From: a virus
IMG/VR virus record: IMGVR_UViG_3300002514_000011
Location: 50,631-112,964 of that record
Reading direction: 5' to 3' (one strand)
Length of the DNA stretch: 62,334 nt
The notes beneath the pieces are model-generated. The model had not been told where the DNA came from. It worked only from the letters and a program-made list of their open reading frames with translations, and searched no databases. Numbering within the stretch: position 1 is the stretch's first letter; every line of letters begins with the position of its first letter. The translations under genes and the position numbers were made by a program. Below, piece after piece: positions 38,106 to 44,073 of the stretch.

Positions 38106-38122
38106 GACATTATAATAATGTC
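38106..38122 (+). promoter_or_regulatory. Inverted repeat abutting the primase start codon
   Basis: GACATT and AATGTC form a perfect six-pair stem around a five-base AT loop, filling the whole gap between the resolvase stop and the primase ATG at 38123. No Shine-Dalgarno sequence lies in this interval. A hairpin touching the start codon could act as a translational operator or make primase translation depend on ribosomes finishing the resolvase gene. This is inference from position only. Confidence 0.4.
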
Positions 38123-39064
38123 ATGCAGAAAAAATTGAAAATTATCAAAAGTATCCTTGGCTCTTGCCATAGCTCAAATGATGAGCTACTTTTTTATTGT
38201 CCCTATTGCCGCCACGAAAAGCGAAAACTGTCTATAAATATAGCAAAAAATGTATTTAAGTGCTGGGTTTGTGATACTACAGGAAGAGATTTGCGTAGGA
38301 TCGTCCGTCGCTTTGGGACCTTTAAACAGCTGCAACACTGGGATGAGTTAACAAACAGGGTCGATATAGGCCAATTTGAAAACCTCTTTTATGAAAAGAG
38401 TCCGGCCGTAGTAGAAGAGCAAATTATAAAGCTCCCAGAAGAATTTAAGTCACTTGCAAACGGCTCTACCCCTTTTACTGCATTGTTCGCTTTAAAATAT
38501 CTTACAAAACGAGATATATCCAAAGAAGACATCCTTCATTGGAAAATAGGATATTGTGATTCTGGAAAATATGCAAATAGAATTATAATTCCAAGTTTTA
38601 ACAGAGAGGGGTATGTAAATTATTTTATTGCCCGCTCTTATTATGATAACGCTAGCTGGCGATATAAGAATCCTCCCGCGTCGAGAGATATCTGCTTCAA
38701 TGAATTATATATTGATTGGGATGCAGATTTGGTGATTACTGAAGGCGCCATTGATGCAATTAAGGCCGGCCCCAACTCTGTGCCATTGCTTGGCTCTACT
38801 TTGCGAGAAAACTCGCGTTTATTTCAAAAAATTGTAAAACACGATACTCCAATTTATTTGGCTTTGGATGCAGACGCAAACAAAAAAGAGATAAAAATTA
38901 TTAACCTTTTGTTGAAATATGGAATTGAACTCTATAAAGTCGATACTACCGGATATGATGATGTCGGAGCTATGACAAAAGAGAAGTTTAAGCAGAGAAA
39001 AGAAAAAGCAACTTTTATCGCCCATGGTGACTATTTATTGAGGAAAGCTTTGATGCACATCTAA
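38123..39064 (+). CDS. gp61: DNA primase, T4 gp61-like
   Basis: The 313-residue protein is a small DnaG-type primase that would lay RNA primers for lagging-strand synthesis, working with a replicative helicase (gp41 in T4), which is not in this window. The zinc-binding domain is complete: Cys26, Cys29, Cys47 and Cys50 in CPYCRHEKRKLSINIA and FKCWVC. The TOPRIM catalytic core shows Glu207 in VITEGAIDAIKAG and Asp249/Asp251 in LALDADANKKE. T4 gp61 is about 340 residues, so the length is normal. The start lacks a ribosome binding site and is preceded by a small inverted repeat, so expression may be coupled or regulated. It is followed by the head-protein cluster, an unusual place for a replication gene. 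Confidence 0.9.
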   Translation: MQKKLKIIKSILGSCHSSNDELLFYCPYCRHEKRKLSINIAKNVFKCWVCDTTGRDLRRIVRRFGTFKQLQHWDELTNRVDIGQFENLFYEKSPAVVEEQIIKLPEEFKSLANGSTPFTALFALKYLTKRDISKEDILHWKIGYCDSGKYANRIIIPSFNREGYVNYFIARSYYDNASWRYKNPPASRDICFNELYIDWDADLVITEGAIDAIKAGPNSVPLLGSTLRENSRLFQKIVKHDTPIYLALDADANKKEIKIINLLLKYGIELYKVDTTGYDDVGAMTKEKFKQRKEKATFIAHGDYLLRKALMHI

Positions 39065-39082
39065 GCACCTTGGAGAAAAATT

Positions 39083-39442
39083 TTGAATATTACAACTAGA
39101 AGGTTAAGAGAGCTTATAAAAGAAGAGCTTGTAAAGGAACAAATCGACCAGCCATTCCGAACCGGCCTCTCTGATGAAGATATCCGCAGCGGCGCCGCCT
39201 TCGATAAGCCCGTGACAGAGCCAGAAAGGCTTGGCGATATGCTCGCAGCAGCAATGGAAGGCGGAATCCGGGATGTCTTGCAGTCAGAATTTGGTGACGA
39301 AAGAGGCATGGAAATATTCGATAGACATCTGGCCGATCTTGATGAAGATATTTTAAACATTGCCATGAGGATGAGAGATGCAGCATTAGATTTAGCTGGA
39401 GAGCCAGAGGGCGTCCTGAGCACCGGCGAGGGAATGCTATGA
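39083..39442 (+). CDS. Small internal-head-protein candidate with targeting-like N-terminus
   Basis: The 119-residue product starts at TTG, supported by GGAGA seven bases upstream and the fit of its N-terminus to neighbouring proteins. That N-terminus, NITTRRLRELIKEELVKEQ, is the first copy of a motif repeated through this region (basic, then hydrophobic-x-Glu-Glu-Leu). T4 internal head proteins carry a similar capsid-targeting sequence that gp21 cuts after (Leu/Ile)-x-Glu. The remaining 90 residues are acidic and helical (LAAAMEGGIRDVLQSEFGDE), rich in Ala, Glu and Asp. Its stop overlaps the next ATG (ATGA). A packaged head or prohead-core protein is the best inference; no named family is recognised. 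Confidence 0.6.
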   Translation: MNITTRRLRELIKEELVKEQIDQPFRTGLSDEDIRSGAAFDKPVTEPERLGDMLAAAMEGGIRDVLQSEFGDERGMEIFDRHLADLDEDILNIAMRMRDAALDLAGEPEGVLSTGEGML

Positions 39443-40731
39443 AAAATAGAAAACTAAACCAAATGATCAAAGAAGAACTTGGAAAGGCATTACGCGAAGG
39501 GCCAGCAATGGACGCGAAGCGAGAGCGCGATGCTAGATACGGAGTCGTTGATCATAACCAGCCTGGGATGGAATCGCAGAAGCCGGTACCGCCAGACCAC
39601 GGCGATACCGGAGACACCGGCGCCCCGCCGATGGTGGACTCGGCGCCTCTTGTTGATCCGGTACCTGAAGAGGGAATAGATCTCATGGATCTCATCACCA
39701 AAGCAGTGGAAAAGTATGGCCCATCGGTCAAACAAGGTATTCTCAGCGTCCTTAGTCAGGCCGCCGAAGGTGCCTCTAAAAGAGCAAGAGAAGGAAGTTC
39801 AAGTTATATGAACCCTCACCCAACAACCACCTTGGGAGGAGCACCACACGGTCCGATGTCGCATCCGGACCACATGGAAGAGCGGCGACACATTAAAGGA
39901 AACCAAATAATGAAAAACAAAAAATTAAACCATATGATCGCCGAAGAGCTTTCAAAAGCATTAAATGAGCAAGTGCCGCCAATGCCGCCCATGGGCGCAG
40001 GCTCCGTTGGTCCTCAAGACCGCGGGCATATCGGCGGAGGTTTAGGCGGCGCGCCCCCCGGCCCTCCCGGCACCGGACTTGAAGGCGCCGTTATGGACGC
40101 AATACAGGCTCTGGAATCGGGAGATTCAGCAGGAGCGCTCGCAGCACTTAAGGGTGCCGTAGGTGGCCCAGTCGGCCCACCCCCTCGCCCTCCCGGCGAT
40201 GGCCGCCGGCTTTCGGACCCCAACTTTCCCGCCCCGATGCCCGGCCCCCCAGGACTGCCTCCAGGTAGAAGAAGGTCTCTATACGAAATGGAGATGATGG
40301 GTCACGATCACGATATGGAGTCTGACGAGGACGAAATGGAAATGGATGATATGGAGTTTGTTATGGGAGGCGGAGGAGAAGAGACGCATGGTGACCATCA
40401 GGAAAGCGATTTAGAAGGATTAGCATCCGCAGCCATGGCCGCAGTTCATCAATTAGCTGCAGCAGCAGGAGCAGAACTGTCCACATCCGTCGCCACCGGA
40501 GATGACATGGGAGATGATATGGACGAATCACCTTGCCCGTCCGATGAAGAAGAGCTTGAAGAAGGTTCCGGAGATCGTAATGATCCAGATCGCGAACAGG
40601 GCCATGGCAACCAAAGACAGCGCCCCGGCTCTCGCGGAAACCCAGGCAAACTTCAGGAATCGAAAGACCCCTTTAGGAGAATGAAACAGCTTGCGCTTGG
40701 GTCTTATGGTAGCACAAAATTTGAGGATTAA
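39439..40731 (+). CDS. Two-module head-protein candidate (in-frame fusion)
   Basis: The 430-residue ORF contains two similar starts. Residues 1-21 (MKNRKLNQMIKEELGKALRE) and 158-178 (MKNKKLNHMIAEELSKALNE) are copies of the targeting-like motif, with similar DNA. The second has its own ATG at 39910 behind AAAGGA, so it could also start translation. The first module ends in a helical stretch (about 75-110). The second is rich in Pro and Gly, holds the segment AVMDAIQALESGDSAGALAA and then highly acidic Met/Asp/Glu runs and Ala-rich helices. Low complexity and acidity resemble prohead-core or scaffolding proteins. It may be cleaved by the prohead protease at its Leu-x-Glu and Ile-x-Glu sites. 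The function is inferred from motif and context. Confidence 0.6.
   Translation: MKNRKLNQMIKEELGKALREGPAMDAKRERDARYGVVDHNQPGMESQKPVPPDHGDTGDTGAPPMVDSAPLVDPVPEEGIDLMDLITKAVEKYGPSVKQGILSVLSQAAEGASKRAREGSSSYMNPHPTTTLGGAPHGPMSHPDHMEERRHIKGNQIMKNKKLNHMIAEELSKALNEQVPPMPPMGAGSVGPQDRGHIGGGLGGAPPGPPGTGLEGAVMDAIQALESGDSAGALAALKGAVGGPVGPPPRPPGDGRRLSDPNFPAPMPGPPGLPPGRRRSLYEMEMMGHDHDMESDEDEMEMDDMEFVMGGGGEETHGDHQESDLEGLASAAMAAVHQLAAAAGAELSTSVATGDDMGDDMDESPCPSDEEELEEGSGDRNDPDREQGHGNQRQRPGSRGNPGKLQESKDPFRRMKQLALGSYGSTKFED
39895..39912 (+). promoter_or_regulatory. Internal ribosome binding site and ATG
   Basis: AAAGGA at 39895-39900 precedes an in-frame ATG at 39910 by nine bases, inside the ORF at 39439-40731. 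The ATG opens the second copy of the targeting-like motif, as if a separate gene had been fused in frame to the one before. A shorter product of 273 residues is therefore likely in addition to the 430-residue one. Confidence 0.5.
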
Positions 40732-40733
40732 AC

Positions 40734-41996
40734 ATGAAATTGTCTAGACAATTGCTTAAGCAGTTAATTGCAGAAGAAAAAGCCAAATTAAATGAGCAGT
40801 GTGGCGTTATGCCATCGCAAGGTCTTATGGTTGGTCACGAAATGGAACAGGGCCCAGCCGTGCAGCATCCCTCCTATGCCGGCAGTGGCGATATGTCAAT
40901 GGCGGACGACCATAGCGATCAGGAGGGCCAAATGGCCCTTTCTCAATTACAGCAAATTATGAAAAATGCAGATATGCTTAAAGGAATTGTCAGCGAGGAC
41001 GACGAACTACAATCGTGGGTTCAGTCCAAATTAACAAAAGCTTCAGACTATTTAGATTCAGTAAGAGGCTTCCTTGAATATGAAATGATGCCCAATAAGG
41101 CCCAAGCAATTGCTTTACAAGAAGGAAATTTAAGCTTTTCAAAGAACCAGCTTAAGCAGATCGTCGCAGAAGAGCTGGCCACTCTTTCGGAACAATCGGG
41201 CGCCCGATCCTCTGCGACTGACAGCGGTGTTGATTCCGACTACCTCGCGTACCGCAACGCGGACCCGTACGAAGATTACTTCGACGAGGGCGGGCAGATG
41301 TACGATTTCGGGCCCGATGTGTCCACTCGCCGAGGAGCCCGCCAAGCTCGCAGAGCCGATCGCCGAGAACTTAGAAGAACGACTCCTCGTGAACCAGGAG
41401 GACTAAGCCAGGCCCTGAGTCAAGGCCGACAAGTACGCGACGATATTCGAGGTCAGCGAGCCCCAGGAGGGCTGAGGCAGGCCTTGGCCCAAGGCCGACA
41501 AGTACGCGACGATATTCGAGGCGGAACGGGACTAACAGGCCTGCAGCAACAAGCAAGACTCGGTCGTACAGGCCAATCATCCTCTTGGGAGCCGTCATTT
41601 GGCTCAGAATGGGAGTCAGACGATGATGCGCGCTTCGAAGCCTCCCCGCATTGGGTACAAAACATGCCAAATCAAGGCCGCGGCCAGACGACGGAAGCGG
41701 AGGATGATCAGTATCGTTGGGACACCATGCCCGATTGGGTGAAAGCGATACCCGATGGCCCGCCCGTAGAGCCCATCTCTGAACAACAATTGTTTGAATA
41801 TGGCCTAGCGCCCGGAGCTTCTTTGGGAGACGAAGGTCAACCATCTCCTCAAGATGTGCTTAGATCGTCCATAATGGACGCTATAGACCTTTTGAAGGCC
41901 GGAAACACAGAAGATGCCATAGGAACGCTGGAGGCGACTCTAGACGCCTATACGGGCTCCGGAGAGCTTGACAGTGCCGTACAAGACGAAGGGTAA
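40734..41996 (+). CDS. Head-protein candidate with two targeting-like motifs and tandem repeat
   Basis: The 420-residue product opens with MKLSRQLLKQLIAEEKAKLN and has a second motif copy at about residues 135-154 (FSKNQLKQIVAEELATLSEQ). Between them lies a helical segment, ELQSWVQSKLTKASDYLDSV, that I remember from other marine T4-like head-region proteins. After the second motif comes an Arg-rich, low-complexity stretch with a 23-residue tandem repeat (QGRQVRDDIRG twice). The C-terminal segment IMDAIDLLKAGNTEDAIGTL matches one in the preceding protein. The gene starts two bases after the previous stop and overlaps the next gene. DNA of the second motif is identical over 26 bases to a site at 49496. 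A packaged, protease-processed head protein is the inference. Confidence 0.58.
   Translation: MKLSRQLLKQLIAEEKAKLNEQCGVMPSQGLMVGHEMEQGPAVQHPSYAGSGDMSMADDHSDQEGQMALSQLQQIMKNADMLKGIVSEDDELQSWVQSKLTKASDYLDSVRGFLEYEMMPNKAQAIALQEGNLSFSKNQLKQIVAEELATLSEQSGARSSATDSGVDSDYLAYRNADPYEDYFDEGGQMYDFGPDVSTRRGARQARRADRRELRRTTPREPGGLSQALSQGRQVRDDIRGQRAPGGLRQALAQGRQVRDDIRGGTGLTGLQQQARLGRTGQSSSWEPSFGSEWESDDDARFEASPHWVQNMPNQGRGQTTEAEDDQYRWDTMPDWVKAIPDGPPVEPISEQQLFEYGLAPGASLGDEGQPSPQDVLRSSIMDAIDLLKAGNTEDAIGTLEATLDAYTGSGELDSAVQDEG
41151..41176 (+). repeat. 26-bp dispersed repeat within targeting-like motif (copy 1)
   Basis: These 26 bases, beginning CTTAAGCAGATCGTCGC, are identical to 49496-49521 in another gene more than 8 kb away. 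Both encode LKQIVAEEL within the recurring motif. Exact DNA identity, including third codon positions, suggests recent copying or recombination and not only protein-level conservation. Confidence 0.85.
41394..41531 (+). repeat. 69-bp imperfect tandem repeat (two units)
   Basis: Two units of 69 bases lie at 41394-41462 and 41463-41531. A 32-base core is identical in both (41421-41452 and 41490-41521). The unit is a multiple of three, so it adds 23 residues in frame, giving QGRQVRDDIRG twice. The identity of the core and the frame-preserving length point to a recent duplication inside the head-protein gene. Confidence 0.85.
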
Positions 41997-43905
41997 ATGC
42001 GTATATAAAAAGGATACAGGCGAGAAAGTTGGCTGCACAGATGGTTCTGTCAAAGATTATCTCGCCGCTCTTCATGCAAATGCAAACGAGGGATTAAATG
42101 TGGATATTAAAGGTTCTGATCTCATACAAGTTGTAGGCGAAGAGCTATCAAGGTTGCTGGCTGAGTGGACAGCACCAGGCCTCTCCGATATCGGAGACAC
42201 TATAGAGGATGCTGCCGAAACAGCCACATCTGACGAATTTCAACTCGGAAATGATCCAGAAGATTATGTTCATGTTATGCATGACCCCTCAAAACAGACA
42301 AGCGATCTTATGCGTCGAAAAGAATATAAGGGCTTTGAAGAAGGGAGCAAGTACCGGCACCTTCACGCCGCCGAGGACTATGCACACGATTATAGCGACC
42401 CAGAAGACATCGAAATAGGCGCCCATGGGCCCAGCCTAGGCGCAGTAGATCCAAATACGGGCGAATATCCTACTGAGTCCGATGTCGGCGCCCATCCCGA
42501 CTATCTTGAGGACGACGATCTGATCGGAGCTTGGGACCATTTGGGCCAGCGCTTCGCCGGCATCGAGGATGAAGAGACGCTCCGCGCAGCCATGTCAGAA
42601 GCAATGGGCGAGATCCGAGCACCAGCAAAAATGAGAATAGTGGATGTGGACACCGACTGTGACAGCAGCTGGGGATGTAGGGTTGTTGGAGAATTTTATG
42701 ACAATGCAGCGGGAAAGTGGTACCACGCTAGTTTTAGCCATATGGAGATGGACTCAATCCCGGATCTCAAGGCTGGCGACATAATCGAGTCCGGCCAAGT
42801 TGTTGGCCGGATGGGCGGTACCGGCGGATATGCTCCGCACTTACATTATGAAATGTGGGAGCCCGAAACAGACGAAGAGGGCAATAGAAAACTCTACACC
42901 GGATCTACTGCCGGCACAGGAGACTATGCCATTAAAGGCCGCCCGACTGGCATTTCTTGGAGCGAATTTCTCAAAGAGCGCCGAGCCATGGCCGCACAAA
43001 ACAGAGGAGAGATCCCCGAGAACGCACCATCAGAGCGAACCTACGCCTACGATCCAGAATCGGGCGAATATATCGAGACTACGCCACGAACTACAGTGAA
43101 CGAGGACAAGTTAACAAGGAACAAAAAAATGAACATAACAAAAGAACAGCTTAAGCGGATTATTAAAGAAGAGATGGCAAGAGACTCAAAGCTAGAAGAA
43201 ATTGCAGCAAGCCCTCCAATTTCAGATCCTCCTAGAATGGATGCATCTAGAGCCATACCGGCAGACTCTCGCCCGGCCGGCGGACCAACGCTTGGATCGA
43301 GTGTATCCTCTATGATGAAGAAGCTAGGTACTTCCGGCTCTACTACAGCAGCCTCAAAATTCCAAGAAAAGCCACTCCAGAGAGCAATGGATATGGTGAC
43401 GGATGTACTTTCCAAGGCCAATGAAAGAAAAAAGAGAGAATTCCTTGTAACGCTTCTAGATCAGCTTGGAATAGATCCACAGACCCTGTCATTAGCTAAA
43501 TCTGAACTTACAGCGCTGCAACAAGACCGCGGATCAGCTACACCAGGATTGGGTGACGAGCCAACATTACAGGAAGTTCGAACAAGTCTGGCCAGTATTA
43601 AACAGATTATCATGGAAGAGCTTTCCGTTGTTTCCGAAGGCGGCAAGATGGGCCACTATCACGGCCCAGGCCCCGGAAGAGGTGAGCCAGATGAACAAAT
43701 GTATGATATTCTCAAAGGTGAGCGACCTCCACCGCGCGCAAGAGATGTAGCTTCCTTAATGCCAACAGATAATACAGAAGCCAGTATGACTCCCAATTAT
43801 GAAAGAGAGGTTGAGCAGCTGGTGTATGACATGTCTTCTTCCGGAATGAACAAGGAACAAATAATGTCCATGGTTGAACAATCGTTAGACTTTTTGATGA
43901 AATAA
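41974..43905 (+). CDS. Multi-module head-region protein with M23-like peptidase domain
   Basis: I place the start at GTG 41974, seven bases after GGAGAG, giving 643 residues that begin MPYKTKGKCVYKKDTGEKVG, a Cys-containing N-terminal module I recall from marine phages. A TTG six bases upstream is the alternative. Residues about 43-64 hold a targeting-like motif (DLIQVVGEELSRLLAE). Residues about 225-300 resemble an M23/LytM metallopeptidase: SFSHMEMD, GDIIESGQVVGRMGGTGGYA and the HLHYE zinc/catalytic motif. The usual first zinc motif (HxxxD) is not at its normal distance; HAAED far upstream is a candidate. A new motif starts at residue 386 (MNITKEQLKRIIKEE) with its own ribosome binding site, and another lies near 540. 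It may be an internal virion peptidase or a lysis enzyme; both are inference. Confidence 0.62.
   Translation: MPYKTKGKCVYKKDTGEKVGCTDGSVKDYLAALHANANEGLNVDIKGSDLIQVVGEELSRLLAEWTAPGLSDIGDTIEDAAETATSDEFQLGNDPEDYVHVMHDPSKQTSDLMRRKEYKGFEEGSKYRHLHAAEDYAHDYSDPEDIEIGAHGPSLGAVDPNTGEYPTESDVGAHPDYLEDDDLIGAWDHLGQRFAGIEDEETLRAAMSEAMGEIRAPAKMRIVDVDTDCDSSWGCRVVGEFYDNAAGKWYHASFSHMEMDSIPDLKAGDIIESGQVVGRMGGTGGYAPHLHYEMWEPETDEEGNRKLYTGSTAGTGDYAIKGRPTGISWSEFLKERRAMAAQNRGEIPENAPSERTYAYDPESGEYIETTPRTTVNEDKLTRNKKMNITKEQLKRIIKEEMARDSKLEEIAASPPISDPPRMDASRAIPADSRPAGGPTLGSSVSSMMKKLGTSGSTTAASKFQEKPLQRAMDMVTDVLSKANERKKREFLVTLLDQLGIDPQTLSLAKSELTALQQDRGSATPGLGDEPTLQEVRTSLASIKQIIMEELSVVSEGGKMGHYHGPGPGRGEPDEQMYDILKGERPPPRARDVASLMPTDNTEASMTPNYEREVEQLVYDMSSSGMNKEQIMSMVEQSLDFLMK
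43116..43131 (+). promoter_or_regulatory. Internal ribosome binding site and ATG
   Basis: AAGGA at 43116-43120 stands eight bases before an in-frame ATG at 43129, inside the M23-like ORF. The ATG begins another motif copy (MNITKEQLKRIIKEE). A separate 258-residue C-terminal product is likely, and the layout repeats that of the internal start at 39910. Confidence 0.5.
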
Positions 43906-43909
43906 AGTC

Positions 43910-43938
43910 TTGACATGTGTAGCTAGGTGTGTTACATT
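43910..43938 (+). promoter_or_regulatory. Sigma70-like promoter upstream of the Mre11-Rad50 gene
   Basis: A perfect -35 box TTGACA (43910-43915) is followed after 17 bases by TACATT (43933-43938), which matches four of six -10 positions. Transcription would begin near 43945. It lies in the longest non-coding gap of the window, at the change from head genes to a recombination gene, and could allow early or middle expression by unmodified host polymerase. Confidence 0.5.
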
Positions 43939-43953
43939 TAGTATGGGTGAAAT

Positions 43954-44073
43954 GTGCATACTTTTGAAACCGTGCCTCCAAGCTTATTGTTCGCGTTTAT
44001 TTGCGCCGGCTTGGCCCTATTTTTATTTGGGCTCTTCTGTGGCCTAATATCCAAAGATAAGGAGAGCGCGTGA
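43954..44073 (+). CDS. Tiny membrane protein ORF upstream of gp47/46
   Basis: A short open frame ends in TGA overlapping the next start as GTGA (44070-44073), the spacing typical of coupled genes. From GTG 43954 it gives 39 residues; from GTG 43972 it gives 33 (PPSLLFAFICAGLALFLFGL, then FCGLISKDKESA). The core is one clear hydrophobic helix followed by a charged tail, so it would be a single-pass membrane peptide. No strong Shine-Dalgarno sequence marks either start; GGGTGA lies five bases before the first. It could be a leader peptide that tunes translation of the following gene. The overlap and the membrane-like composition make it more than a random frame, but expression is unproven. Confidence 0.4.
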   Translation: MHTFETVPPSLLFAFICAGLALFLFGLFCGLISKDKESA

